A DNA stretch of 64,000 nt from Hippophae tibetana (GCA_037013495.1 CM072812.1:74445840-74509839), one strand, 5' to 3'; positions 50,541 through 61,988 are shown, counted from the stretch's first letter. Notes: generated from the sequence alone by a model not told the origin. A program made the numbers and translations.

Positions 50541-51127
50541 TAAAAGTTAATAAATTATGGACCTAATTGACCTAAATAAGAGTGAATAAGTTATTTTTAA
50601 TTTTTATCGATTTATAATTTAATAATCTAAACAAAGTGGCAAGACATACAATCGTGTGTAAAAATACAGTGATCTAAGAGGAAAATCACCGGTTCATCGG
50701 ATCACCTAACTTTCTATTATGAAAATCAAATGATCAAGTATAAATTCGGTCTTATGCTACCCTTCCTAGAATACTGCCCCAATGTACTTTACTTATTAGC
50801 TCTTGCTCTATTTTCACAGTTTTTAACGTTAACGTGAACGATTTTCAGACCAACATCCTACTAAGCTCTCCGCCAATCAAATCGTTCACAAATTAACTAC
50901 AAAACAAAATTAGCACAAAAAACATAAGTGTCTGTGTTCTAGAACATATTTAAGAATGAATAATCTTAACTAGATGATTCAAAATATATCTCCGTTAAAT
51001 TAGGTCAGTAAAAATAACTTTTTTAACATTTAATAATTAAATCAAATAATTATGATATTTCATAAAATTATTTAATCTAAATCTCTAAAAATTTAACAAA
51101 AAAAAAATTAAATTAATTAATGCAAAT

Positions 51128-51161
<34 letters not shown>

Positions 51162-52327
51162 TTAACTTTGCCGTAAGTTAACTATACCACTGTCTCTTTT
51201 TTTTCAATTTTTCAATGCCTTCTGCGTTTCAATTATATGTATATATATTAAATCAAGATATATGGTTAGAATTCGTTACAATTAGGAATGGGCACAAGGA
51301 CGGGCGGGGACGGTTTTTGATATAACCGTCCCCGAACCGAATTATATAACGTGTAACCGAAACCGCACGAAAAACCGTTACGGTTCGGGGACGGTTTTTT
51401 ACCCGTAGGTAACGGTTCTGGACGGTTATGAAAAAACCCCCGAAAAAAAAACCGAAATATATATATAATTTAATTTATTAAATATATATAATTAATTTTT
51501 TATTTATAATTTAATATATAATTTAATTAATTAAATATAATTAATTTCGGGTACGGGCGGGTACGGTTTTTAATATAACCGTAACCGTTGTTTCATATTC
51601 GATTTTTACCCGAAACCGTCCCCGTCCCCGAATTTTACCGGTTTAAAACCGAACCGTCGGTTCGAACAACCGCGGATAACCGAACCCGCGGTTTTTTTTG
51701 CCCATCCCTAGTTACAATATATTCTTTGTCGTAAGTTATATTGATAGATTAATTAACTTTGCCGTGATAACTTAACTAACTATACTATTATGCCTTTTTT
51801 CGATACATTCTACATATATATTAATTACCTTTGATGCATCGATTGTTTTCTCTTTTCTTCACCAGTTTTGATTGTTTCTTTGGATTCAATCGACGACCAT
51901 TTCTTTTTCAGCAAATATATCTTCATTCTAACCCTATGTGTGTATATATATAGATAATAACAAGATCTAGGGTTAAATGCATTTTAGACTTGATTTTTCA
52001 AAACCCATTAAAAATAAAAACTTAATATTATAAAAAATCATTTCTTAAGACACATTATAAAAATATTTAATTAATAATTTCATAAATTAATTAAAGTTTA
52101 AATAAATATTTTAGCACTAAAGATAATTTTATATTTATGAACATGTGCTATAAAATGCATTAATGCAATCCTATGTGTCGTAGTTATAAAAGACATACCT
52201 GAAGTACGAATATCTAGAAATCGAGTATTTGTTCGATTTTTATTGATAGACTTGATAACATGCCTAAAAATAAGTTTACATGTAAATATTTTATCTACGA
52301 AAAAAACCAACATTCCTAATCCTTACA
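50541..52327 (-). mobile_element. Lone LTR of the 2465-8375 copia family, with inserts
   Basis: Shares the left-end stretch (AAAGTTAATAAAT, then AGAGTGAATAAGTTATTTTTAA), the CACCTAACTTTC block, the CTTATTAGCTCTTGCTCTATTTTC block and the closing GTTTACATGTAAATATTTTATC ... TTACA with the LTRs at 2465-3471 and 6923-8375. No internal coding region borders it. It holds extra material: a hAT-type MITE at 51283-51710 and a flanking segment in which a TTARTTAACTTTGCCGT phrase occurs on both sides (51159 and 51751). No clear 5-bp target duplication was found at the ends, so solo LTR versus fragment is undecided. Confidence 0.68.
51283..51710. mobile_element. hAT-type MITE with perfect 8-bp target duplication
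   Basis: A 428-bp insertion flanked by GTTACAAT at 51275-51282 and 51711-51718. Terminal inverted repeats are TAGGAATGGGC on the left and, reverse-complemented, TAGGGATGGGC on the right. The 8-bp duplication and TAGGGATGGGC ends fit the hAT superfamily. The inside is strikingly GC-rich for this window and partly self-complementary, with several ACGGTTTTT / AACCGT words and a central AT-rich spacer. No transposase, so non-autonomous. The perfect duplication indicates a fairly recent insertion. Confidence 0.88.
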
Positions 52328-53440
52328 CCGATAAATATTTTATTGTTAAATATTTTTAAAGAAAATAATTACGTAACCTGATAATTTTTTTTATAAAATA
52401 ATTTTAAATTATTAAATGTCTTTTTGGCACATTTTCTTAAAAAAATGATTAAATAACACATTTTTTTAATATATATGACTAAACAATACCTTTTGTATAA
52501 ATAAAGAGACCAAATTGATCTTCCATCCTAAAAAGAATGATAGATTAGACACACCATATATATATATTCAAAAAATCTCAATATTATGATAATATTTTTT
52601 AATTAATATAATATTACACTTAGTGGAGGAGAAGGTTTTTAATTTTTGGATAAGGTAAATTTTGATAGGTATTATATAGTTGAAAGTAAGAATATGAATA
52701 ATAAAATGGAGAATGAAAAACGAAAAAAGAAGATCCATGTTTTATAATATGAGATGAGGTAAGGATGGAAATTATATTCTTCGTTTTGTCCCCAAAATTA
52801 TGTAACATATTTTAATAAGTATATAAAAATTTAATATTTTTAATTTTTTTTATAGATTTAATTACATTTAAACTCAAACTAATTATAAGTAATACATTAT
52901 ATATTTTATATTTTATCTTTAAGTTATATCTTTATTCTATTAAAACATTAATAATTTTTCTTTTACAAAATTTAAAATATTATAAATTTTTTATAATTTT
53001 TTTTATTATTTCAAACTAGTTTTTAGCAATATTTTATCAACGTTGTTTAATATAAAATGATTACATATATTTTATTTTTATCACTTTTACATAAATGTTA
53101 TTTATTTTTTATTATTTATTGACTCATAACTTTATTTTTTTCTTTTAAATTTTTTTATTGTCCTATTTTTTATAATTTTTCTTTATAATAAAAATAAATA
53201 ATTATTAAAATATTAAAAATATTATTTGAATTTCATTCCCAGGTAGATCTCATTTTTTATTAAAAAATACATATTCGTAAATTTTTTAAATATAAATAAA
53301 TGATAAATTTTAAATCGTAAATAGAAAACTAAAAAAAGGATCCCATGCCCCGTTGAGACCCCAGAAGAGGACATCAAACACTATATACTAAAGCACCTCA
53401 AAAAAGCTGTAGAATAAATTAAATAAAATGAACTAATAAA
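52328..53440. other. AT-rich spacer
   Basis: No gene or element end recognised. Short frames here are compositional. Confidence 0.45.
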
Positions 53441-53752
53441 ACCCAAAGTATTATTTCTTATGCCATAAAAATAACTAAAACTACTTTAATATACTAATAG
53501 ATTTTTCAAAATTCAATTTGATAAATCTAAAAAAAACAAGATGCATATTGCATTTTTTAAACATATTTTATAGATATTAGAATAAAGTTTTTTGATAACC
53601 CAAAGTATTATTTCTTATGCCATAAAAACAACTAAAACTACTTGAATATACTAATGGATTTTTCAAAATTCAATTTGATAAATCTAAGAAAAAACAAGAT
53701 GCATATTGCATTTTTTAAGCATATTTTATAGATATTATAATAAAGTTTTTTG
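53441..53752. repeat. 156-bp tandem duplication
   Basis: Two head-to-tail units, 53441-53596 and 53597-53752, each starting AACCCAAAGTATTATTTC and ending AATAAAGTTTTTTG. About eight single differences separate the copies, so the duplication is older than the 59-bp one at 25981. Confidence 0.94.
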
Positions 53753-54410
53753 CTTTTTAAATAGGTGTTAAAGTCTGTTTTTATTTGAACTCCTGTTATT
53801 TTTATAATTCTATAAAAACACATCAAATAAAAATATATATATCTAACAAAATTTAATAATTATTACATATCAATTTTTTTTTAAAAATTATGTCGGGTAG
53901 TTTACGGATAATGAAAAACATGTGATCAATCTTTCGAAAAGCAAACAAACAATGGCCTAAGAATACGTTTTGTAGTAGAGAAAGCACTCTGGATTAGAAT
54001 TAGTTCCTTGAACGTCAAAGTTCTTTTTGGTGGTAAATATCACATCTCGTTTGTTTTTCACCCACTTGTTTGCTGTCCTCAAAGGGTTTGTTTTTCGAGG
54101 TGTAAAGGTGTAACTTGTACTATACTTTTTTCTTTTCCTCATGCTAGTACCTTTGTCATTAATCTTGTTCTCTTGATTCAGCATCTCTTCAAAAAAAAAA
54201 TTGCTTCTGTTTCATGCCATATTAGACGCTGACGCTTCAAATTATAGCGTATTAGTTCAGTTGGCTCTTCGGGTTTCATCATCTTTATTTCTCTTTAGTT
54301 AATAATGAAAGTTGGGTTTTGCTCATATTTTTTGCTCGATTTTGTTAGTTATGTATATATATATATATTGGTTTGTTAGAAATACTTAATTATTGTATTT
54401 TATTATATAT
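53753..54410. other. Spacer with an unassigned minus frame
   Basis: A 75-codon minus frame (53957-54184) is basic and Thr/Asn-rich, with a K-W-V-K-N-K-R-D-V-I-F-T-T stretch. Base composition here is closer to coding than in the neighbourhood, but no family was recognised. It may be a decayed host exon. Confidence 0.3.
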
Positions 54411-54765
54411 ACATTAATAGTTCCCTCAAACTCAAGTTGAATGTGAGAACAGCTTGAAGATTGTCAACTAAATTATAATTGTATATTTTGGAAAGTGTCT
54501 TAGTGAAGATATCGCAAGTTGATCTTTGGAGGAAACAGAGAAAACTTGAGGGCACTATGGACAAGATGAGAGCGAATAAAGTGACAATCAATCTCGATGT
54601 GTTTAATCTATTCATGAAAGACATCGTTGTGAGAAATATAAATGACACTCTGATTGTCATAATAAAGGGGAGTAACAGAGGATGTGGACACACCCAAATC
54701 CTTAAGAAGTCATCGTAGCCAAAGGAACTTAGATGTGGTATCAGCAAGAGCACGATATTCTGCTC
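54411..54765 (-). pseudogene. Ty1/copia RNase H fragment
   Basis: The minus strand carries the end of copia pol: an A-L-A-D-T-T-S block near 54755-54735, W-L-R and L-L-K-D-L-G-V, Y-Y-D-N-Q-S near 54670-54650, and K-H-I-E-I-D-C-H-F-I-R near 54612-54580. It has several breaks, and nothing upstream in pol is present. It is bracketed by a similar phrase, TTTTGTTAGTTATGTATATA at 54341 and TTTCTTAGTTATGTAATATA at 54832. Confidence 0.78.
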
Positions 54766-54921
54766 GTATTTTTTGTTTGATTTTTTGCTCGTATTTTTTG
54801 TTGGGTTTTTTGCTCGTATATTTTACTAAATTTTCTTAGTTATGTAATATATATATATATATATATATTGGTTTTTGATTTTTATATGCAGATAAGACTA
54901 TTCTTTATTAAACATGCGAAA

Positions 54922-54924
<3 letters not shown>

Positions 54925-54984
<60 letters not shown>
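54925..54984. repeat. (AT)30 microsatellite
   Basis: The longest uninterrupted dinucleotide run in the window, 60 bases. A shorter (AT)n tract lies just left, at about 54848-54868. Confidence 0.96.
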
Positions 54985-54987
<3 letters not shown>

Positions 54988-55379
54988 TTTTGATTTTTGT
55001 CCACAAATACGACTATTTTTTTTATTAAAAATGAATAAATTGTTACAATTTTAAAGAATATTTTCAAGTGATATTTGATTATATAATCTTTGAGTTCATA
55101 ACTATAAGATGAAAAATCTAAGAGATCTACCATCTCATTCTAGTAGCTATATAAAAATAGAGATAAAGTAATAGTAAGATATAAGAATATCTTTTTTTTT
55201 TGTTATGTATGTGTAAATATATAAGGAGAAAAAAATTAAATATATATTTTGTCTTATTAAGATTAAATTGTTGTAATTTTGTAGAAATTTATCTCACTTA
55301 GATATTTAAACATTTATCCTGATCTATTTTATTAATTATTCTTTAAGATAATTAAATTACGATCAAGAGTATTTCTGAG

Positions 55380-55690
55380 ATCCTTACATTGGAATTAGTC
55401 CCTTATAAATTATTTGATTTTGTTTAGAAGTATTTCATATATGCGAGATCCTTATATCGGAATGGAGTGACTCTTATATTGGGTGAATGCAGACATTTAA
55501 TTGATATCACTTTATATAATATTTGATTATATAAGATTATATCAAATATATTAGAAACAATGTTAATATTTATATGCTCACAATTATTTTTCTATATCAC
55601 ACTATGATTATGTGTACAACCATATTAATCTTGAGTGATTTATCTGGTTTCTTGTTATAGCCTTTTGATATTAGACTTATTCGGTGATGC
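55380..55690 (+). repeat. LTR-like fragment, copia family
   Basis: Contains two variants of a GAGATCCTTA(C/T)AT phrase and the ATATCAAATATATTAGAAAC block shared with 19960-20110. No coding region attaches to it. Ends unresolved. Confidence 0.45.
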
Positions 55691-55706
55691 CCAAAGTATT
55701 GGCCAG

Positions 55707-55884
55707 GATACATTGTATTTTGGTATCTCGTTTTTATGGTGAGCAAGGAGGTTTTCTTTATAAACAAACACGAGATACCAAGATACAAATTGAGCTAAGA
55801 TACATTGTATTTTGGTATTTTGTGTTTATGGAAGGCAATAAGGCTTTCTTTATAAACAAACACGAGATACCGAGATACAAATAT
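55707..55884. repeat. Two tandem 92-bp hairpin units
   Basis: Unit 1 (from 55707) and unit 2 (from 55799) are 92 bases apart. Each contains inverted arms. In unit 1 the left arm TTGTATTTTGGTATCTCGT (55713-55731) pairs with 55770-55788 with one mismatch across a 38-base loop. Unit 2 has the same layout (55805-55823 with 55862-55880) with more mismatches. A plus frame through both units (55684-55932) is best explained as a by-product of the repeat. Confidence 0.8.
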
Positions 55885-56249
55885 TATATCTTTAACCCCA
55901 AAACTGAGAATTTTAAGAAATTTTCTTTATAAACAAATTGTTCTTTAACAATTTACTAATCATGCATACGGAGTTCTAGTTGGAGTTCTATAATAAAGTT
56001 TTTGGTCAACTATGTTTTGCAAGGATTCTCAATAATCTAGTTCTTGTTCGTAGAAAGATAAGGCTTGAAAGTTCAAAGTTTCTAACTATTTATTCACAAA
56101 CTACGAATGTATGTTATTCAACATTATTATAATTAAATTACTAATATCTTAAGTTCTTTATTGGGAAAAGGTTTGTTGACTAATACTAATTGCTTCGGAA
56201 ATTGTTGTTGCTAAATTTTTTTTTTTTTTTGGAAAACGAATTTTTAAAT
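55885..56249. other. Spacer left of a copia integrase fragment
   Basis: No clear domain. It could be the continuation of the copia remnant at 56250-56700, decayed beyond recognition. Confidence 0.35.
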
Positions 56250-56700
56250 GCAATACTTCCCTCGTAGAATCTATGAACTATTTGTAGACATTCACTTCCT
56301 TTAACCTTTAAATCTAAAATATTTGAGGACTCATATATCAAAGATAAAATATCTACTAATAATTATTTTCTAGCATATTGGACACCACAGTTTGTAACCT
56401 TTCACTCCTTCAAGGTATCAAGAAATATACACTTCTTAATTCTTGGTTGCAACTTACCTTTACTTGCATATACATACCGAACGCACCCAAATACCCTTAG
56501 GTGTGAGTAGCTTGAAGGTTTGCAAACCATAATTCATCTAGAATTTTAAATTCAATTGAACTTGAAGGGATTTTGTTAATTAGATAGAAGCAGTTTAAAT
56601 AGCCTCATTCTAAAAGTGCTTATGCATATTAGCATTAGACAACAAGCATCTTACCTTTTTTCAATATGGTTCTATTTAGTCTCTTTGCAATACATTTTTT
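56250..56700 (-). pseudogene. Ty1/copia integrase C-terminal remnant
   Basis: Minus-strand text resembles the end of the copia integrase core and the following domain: an R-L-N-R-T-I-L-like start near 56690, an E-A-I block, L-Q-V-Q-L-N-L-K near 56550, and the E-G-V-K-G-Y-K-L-W-C-P stretch near 56430-56395. It has several breaks. Its right boundary coincides with the LTR starting at 56701, so the element at 56701 onward probably inserted into it. Confidence 0.68.
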
Positions 56701-57096
56701 TGAGGCGATAATTGTGTAAACATAAATTAATCGACCCAAATGCAGAATAAATAAATTAAAGGGTTCGAAAGACAAATAAAGCAAGGATCTTACCTCCAAT
56801 CATTGATTTTTCTCAAAACTCTAAACTGATCAAAACTGATTTGCTCTCTGTGTTAGGAACTTTTAAGCTCTGAACAACACTCAAATAGATGGTATATTAC
56901 ACTGAAATTGTGTGTTGAGCTTAGGGACTATAAAACCCCTTTTATAGTTGTGCTTTCCATGAAAGCATCGACATTGTTACTAGTTTTAGCCATAATTGAC
57001 GAGTTCTTCAATGATAAAAACATTTGGACCATTAAATAATTTGTTAAAGAAAAACAGAAATGAAAATTAGAGAGTTTAAACAGATGATTAGTTACA
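56701..57096 (-). repeat. 3' LTR of the right-hand copia element
   Basis: A 396-bp segment with TG...CA ends, reading on the plus strand TGAGGCGATAATTG ... TTAGTTACA. On the minus strand a TATA-like CTATAAAAGGGG is centred near 56940, at a sensible position for an LTR promoter. The adjacent purine tract at 57098-57108 supports 3' LTR status. The matching 5' LTR is outside the window. Confidence 0.68.
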
Positions 57097-57097
57097 T

Positions 57098-57108
57098 TCT
57101 TCCACTTG
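57098..57108 (-). promoter_or_regulatory. Polypurine tract
   Basis: The minus strand reads AAGTGGAAGAA just before the LTR. Such tracts prime plus-strand DNA synthesis in LTR retrotransposons. Position and strand agree with the orientation of pol further right. Confidence 0.68.
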
Positions 57109-57447
57109 GTCCAAACTTTTAACTTAATCCCGTCGATTATCTTTCTTAAGAAATAAATATGTGAATCATGACAATAGGTCCTATAAGAGTGAATACTATC
57201 TTCCATGTATTACAATGTATTTAGTTTCTCAAGTATTACACTATATGTGATAACAAATCTTAATGAATAAATCCTATATTTATTCTTGGTCTAATACAAA
57301 ATATATTTTCTCAATAACTTAAAGTGCATATGAATATGAGAAAATATCATATTATATAAGAGTTTCAATAGTAAACTGTATATATACTTTATAGAATGGA
57401 ACCAATTCTCATTTTCTCTACATGGTCCTTAAATTTCAATGGTGGCA

Positions 57448-58756
57448 TGTGATGAGTACTCAAAAAGTACTAAAATTATCATGATTTTATGCACGTTAAT
57501 TGATTAAAAATATATATATTTATATGATTTTATCATATATTTATATAAATCTGTCTTTTCAGAATCACGGGTATTTTTATTATTTTTCAGGTATTTTCGC
57601 TTAAAAAAGTAACTTAAAGACTCAAATAAAAATACCGGAGGTAATACATCGCAAATATATTCATAAATTAAATGAAGAAAGGTCAACAAATATGGAAAAA
57701 TTAGAAAAAATGGGTCAAAAATGTCAAAAAGGGAGAAATCGTGCACGCAGCCGAGCCTACCAATGCGCGCAGCGCCCAGCCGTGCCGATCAACGCACACA
57801 CCACGCCAACACAATGCTCAATCCGCGCGTGTCCACGCCCGGCTCACGTGCGCCTGCGTCTATCATCACCCAGTCTGTGCGCACCAGCGTCCATCTGCGC
57901 CCAGTCCGTGCGCGTCGCTGCGCCCATCTACCCCAATCCATGCGCGCCACCGCGCCCCACGCCAGTAATGATATCATCATTCACTATTTCACGTTTTCAC
58001 CATTTTTAATCATTTTCACCCACTTTTTCTTCCTCTCCTCACCTATAAATACCATCATTCTCTTCATAACAAAACACACATAAACCACACATCTTCTTCT
58101 CTCTTTCTTTCTCTCCTTTCTTAATTTTTTTAGTTTTTTCTTAGTTTTTAGTTTTTCCTTGGTTAGTTTTTCTTAATTTCAGAGTTCTTCTCTTTTTGAG
58201 AAGAACTAATTATGTTTTTGTAATTTATTTTCTTTTTGATTCAATAAATGGAAGTGCAAATTCCGTTTGGAGGTTTTCCAGCAAAAGAGTTAGCATCAAA
58301 GTACTGTAAAGATTTTATTTTCTTTGTAGTTATTTTTTATGTTTTATTCTTATATGTTTTATTTAATTTGTCTATGATTAAACTTAACATTGTTGGCTGT
58401 TTGTAAACATGATATAATAATATCGATTTATATCTTTAATAACCTAAATAATATGAGCAAGCATAATTACTTAGTTATTATATCCATAAATACTCCACTA
58501 TTATAAATGATAAAATTTGCATCAATATTTATTGAATCTGTATCTATGTTTATTTTTATGTTATTAGATTAGAAATACAAAAACCCAAATATCGTGACAT
58601 GATGTTTAAGATTTAATTTCGTTTTTAAAAGTTTGAATAATAAATTAAAAACCACATATATTCCATCCTTAGATCGACCTTGGGAGTATACTTATCATTT
58701 TCTACGAAATGATTCGTGCACTTGCGAGAGTTTTTATAAATATAAAACCAAAATAT
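57448..58756 (+). mobile_element. Solo LTR, Ty3/gypsy Athila/Tat-like, plus orientation
   Basis: A 1309-bp insertion flanked by TGGCA at 57443-57447 and 58757-58761. It opens TGTGATGAGTACTC, has a TATA-like CCTATAAATACC near 58040 followed by a CT-rich leader, and contains near its end GATCGACCTTGG and GTGCACTTGCGAGAG, phrases typical of the 3' end of Athila/Tat-type LTRs. No internal region accompanies it, so it is best read as a solo LTR. A 230-bp GC-rich block (57735-57965) upstream of the TATA-like site opens several overlapping frames on both strands that I regard as compositional. Confidence 0.75.
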
Positions 58757-58761
58757 TGGCA

Positions 58762-59487
58762 GGATCGGTGATACCGGTTCTACTCATCAGCATACCTTTA
58801 GTCAAAGGATTAACAATCATCACCTCATTGCTAACGTGCTTAGTGACCATTTTCTTTTCCTTAACATGTTCTCTTATGGCCAAGTATTTAATTTCGATAT
58901 GTTTAATACGACTACCACTATTATTATTCTTAATCATAAACACAACAGTTGAGTTTTCACAGTACAATATTAGTGGCCTAGAAATAGAGTCAACTACTCT
59001 AAGCCCATAAATGAAACTCTTCAACTATACACCATGTGATGTTGCCTCAAAACATGATACGAGCTCGATCTCTATATGTTGATTTGCGTGAATCAACACA
59101 GCCAGTGAAGTCTGCATCAGAGTAGCTAATTACTTCTAGATCTTCAGTTCATCTATACATGAGCATATAGTCCTTGGTTCCTTGAAGGTACCTCATCACT
59201 TTCTTTGCAACTCTACAATGGTCCAAACCTGGATTACCTTGATATCTTCCCAATATTCCAACAACAAATGCAATGTCAAGCCTTGTGCAAACCTGAGCAT
59301 GCATCAGGCTTCTAACAGCAGAAGCATATGGAATTTTCTTCATTTGTTCTCTTTCAAAATCATTCTTTAGACATTGGTCTAAATTGAACTTATTGCCTTT
59401 TACAATGGGAGCAACACTTGGTGCACAATCTTTCATCCGAAATCTCTCTAAAACTTTATTGATATAGATTTCTTGAGATAAACCCAA
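58762..59487 (-). pseudogene. pol: Copia RT end to RNase H portion of the 56701-64000 element
   Basis: Minus strand: L-G-L-S-Q-E-I-Y-I-N-K-V-L near 59490-59450, then V-A-P-I-V-K-G, a C-T-R-L-D-I-A-F-V-V-G block near 59290-59260, V-M-R-Y-L-Q-G-T-K-D-Y-M near 59200-59160, and the RNase H stretch L-Y-C-E-N-S-T-V-V and H-I-E-I-K-Y-L-A-I-R-E near 58970-58870. The order and motifs are copia. Broken. Confidence 0.82.
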
Positions 59488-60993
59488 TGATTGCCACACA
59501 TGGAGTGTGTGCACTGAATACAAAAATATATGTATCGTAACAAGTAATATAATGATAAGTATAGATCGTTCCCACATAGATTATTCTATTATAAACAAAG
59601 TTTTAAAACAAAATAATAAAAATTAATTTTTTGGGTGTTTTTATATTTTAATGAAGCAAAATTAAAATAACTAAAATTAAATAGCAATAATTAATTAAAT
59701 CAAATTTGGTAACTAAAAAAGTACATGAGAAAATATCTAGGAATATTTAATCCCCCAATTTTCTAAACATGCGAATCGCTAAAATTCCCTCAATATAATA
59801 TCAATTAATTACATGATCAATTGAATCTAAACTAGCATGTATTCCTCTCTCAAGTAAACTACACACCATATAGTAATTAATTTAATCACACTCTCATGTC
59901 AATTAAATTTCATATTATTCATTAAGTTCATTAATTATGGATCACATACATAAGAATCATACATCTCTGCCTATAAAATATGCATGCTATTTAATCAAGA
60001 CAAACAATTAAATAACTCTCTCAAATCTATTTAACTACCTTTATAGATAAATTGTTGGCCAAACAATTAATAGCATACAAATAAGATTAAATAATATAAT
60101 TAAATTAAATTTATAATTGGGGTAAAATATTAAATCATCACATAGTGAAAATTGGGTTCATAAGATCCCTAGATTAATTAATTAATTAATCATAATTGTG
60201 TTCATAAAGCTCATGTGTTTTATAAAGAAAGACATAAAGTGATAAAGAAAAGAGTAGAAAAAGAAATACAATCAATTTCTTGAATTATAGTATTAATTTC
60301 CTCTTGATTCTCCACCAAAATTGTGTCATCTCTGGATTTTTTCTGTATTTTTCTCTCTTTTTAGCTCCAAAATATTACCAAAATTATGCTAATATAGGAA
60401 AATTAGGGTTTATGGAGTGATTAAGAGCTTAAATAAAGCTCAGGTGTAATCTGGACTATCCGATTAGCTTCAGATCAAGGGATACAATCAAAATAAGAAA
60501 AAATAATAGTTTTATCCAATCATAGGGTGACACGTAGCAAGGGAAATTCATTGGGCGAATCAGGGAGCGACGCATAGAAGAGTGGACTGGTCAGAGACAA
60601 TGTTTGTTGAGTCAGTAACACATGGCGCGATGTGATTCACGGAAAGGGATGGTGTGGCGCACGGGTGGAACACATGGAGCAATGGACTAGTGACACATGG
60701 CATAACGCGTTGACTAATTTCTGAACTCGGATTGAACGTTGTGTTTACACATCGTGCATGTTTTGTCCTCTTTACATGTGGCATACCATGTGGCATCTCC
60801 TAATTGGTTATGCCTTAAAAATTCATAAAAAATTCTAGAAAAATCCTAAAAATTTTGAAAAATTATATTTTCTTCCCTTTTCATTAAAACTTTTATATTT
60901 TAGTTTTTTGACCCAAAAAATACTATTTATTGAATAAAAAGTAAATACTTAGTAAAAAAGTGCGCTAATAACTCTATTTTCATTGAGTCATCA
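59488..60993 (-). mobile_element. Solo LTR, Ty3/gypsy Athila/Tat-like, minus orientation
   Basis: A 1506-bp insertion in the copia pol. On the minus strand it opens TGATGACTCAATG and closes with a GTGCACACAC-bearing end shortly before CAATCA. The flanks CCCAA (59483-59487) and GCTAA (60994-60998) match at three of five bases, consistent with a decayed target duplication. Internal phrases resemble the gypsy LTR at 26253-27755 and, at its far end (AACGATCTATACTTATCA on the minus strand), the LTR at 62151. A block with GCG-rich words lies at 60560-60790. Confidence 0.66.
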
Positions 60994-61988
60994 GCTAAGA
61001 CGCCTCAGAATTTGTCTCTATGGATCTTAATACTAATGACATAAGATGTCTTACCTATATCTTTCATATCAAAATGGTTAGAGAAGAATTATTTTACCTC
61101 GTGTAGCAAACCTTTATCATTGGCTGAAAGCAAAATATCATCCATACATAGCACCAAAAAAGAAATCTTACTCCCACTAACCTTTTGGTAAATACATTGA
61201 TCAATAGAGTTCTCTTCAAAACCAAATGAAGTGATGTCTTTATGGAATTTTAAATACCATTGAAAGGAAGCTTGTTTTAATCCATATATGGATTTATTAA
61301 GCTTACAAACCAAATGGTCACCATCACTAGTGAAGAATCCTTTAGGTTATTTCATATAAACCTCTTCCTATAGGTTACCATTAAAGAAATCTATTTTCAC
61401 ATCCATTTTATGCAAATCTAAATCAAAATAGGCAACCAATGCCATTATCACACGAAGTGAATATTTCTTAGATATAAGAGATATTGTCTCTATGTAGTCG
61501 ATTCCCTTCCTTTGAGTGAATCCTTTGGCAACGAGTCTTGCCTTATGTCTCTCAATGTTTCCTTGTGAGTCTTTCTTTGTCTTGAAGACCCATTTACATC
61601 CAATGTCTTTTACACCATCATGCAACTTGAGAAGATCCCAGACTTGGTTAGAAGCCATAGAATACATCTCTTCTTTCAGGGAATTGTAACATAAGTTTGA
61701 AACCTTACAACTCATGACATGTAAAAACATCTCAGGATCCTTTTTGGCTCCAACATTATTATCACACTCTTATAGATACACAACATAATCATTGGGATTC
61801 GTTGATTTATTTACTCTAGTAGATCTTCTAAATGTTGCTTCGAAATTCTCCTGAGGAGAATGATCATGTTGTTCAGCTGGTTTTTCAACAACCTCAGACA
61901 TCTGTTGAACTTCATCATCTACTGGATCAAGATCATCAGCTTGTGGTACTTCCAGAACCAATACCCTAGGATCGATCGCTTCCACCAA
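60994..61988 (-). pseudogene. pol: Copia linker and RT portion of the 56701-64000 element
   Basis: Minus strand from right: an acidic linker (61988-61770) ending with an R-R-S-T-R-V-N-K stretch, the RT N-terminal block W-D-L-L-K-L and C-K-W-V-F-K-T-K near 61615-61575, R-L-V-A-K-G-F-T-Q near 61540-61510, then M-D-V-K-I-D-F-F-N-G-N-L near 61400-61370, S-I-Y-G-L-K-Q-A-S near 61290-61265 and C-M-D-D-I-L-L near 61155-61135. These are the canonical copia RT motifs in order. The catalytic box reads M-D-D where most family members have V-D-D. Broken. Confidence 0.85.

Noticed and set aside
53957-54232. Overlapping frames on both strands as a host gene exon
   Set aside because: Composition is suggestive but no family match, splice context or neighbouring exon could be identified.
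55684-55932. An 82-codon frame across the tandem hairpins
   Set aside because: Its internal repetition follows the 92-bp DNA duplication; nothing else supports coding.
57692-58083. Overlapping Arg/Pro/Ala-rich frames on both strands
   Set aside because: They fall in the GC-rich block of a solo LTR upstream of its TATA-like site; overlap in several frames indicates composition, not coding.
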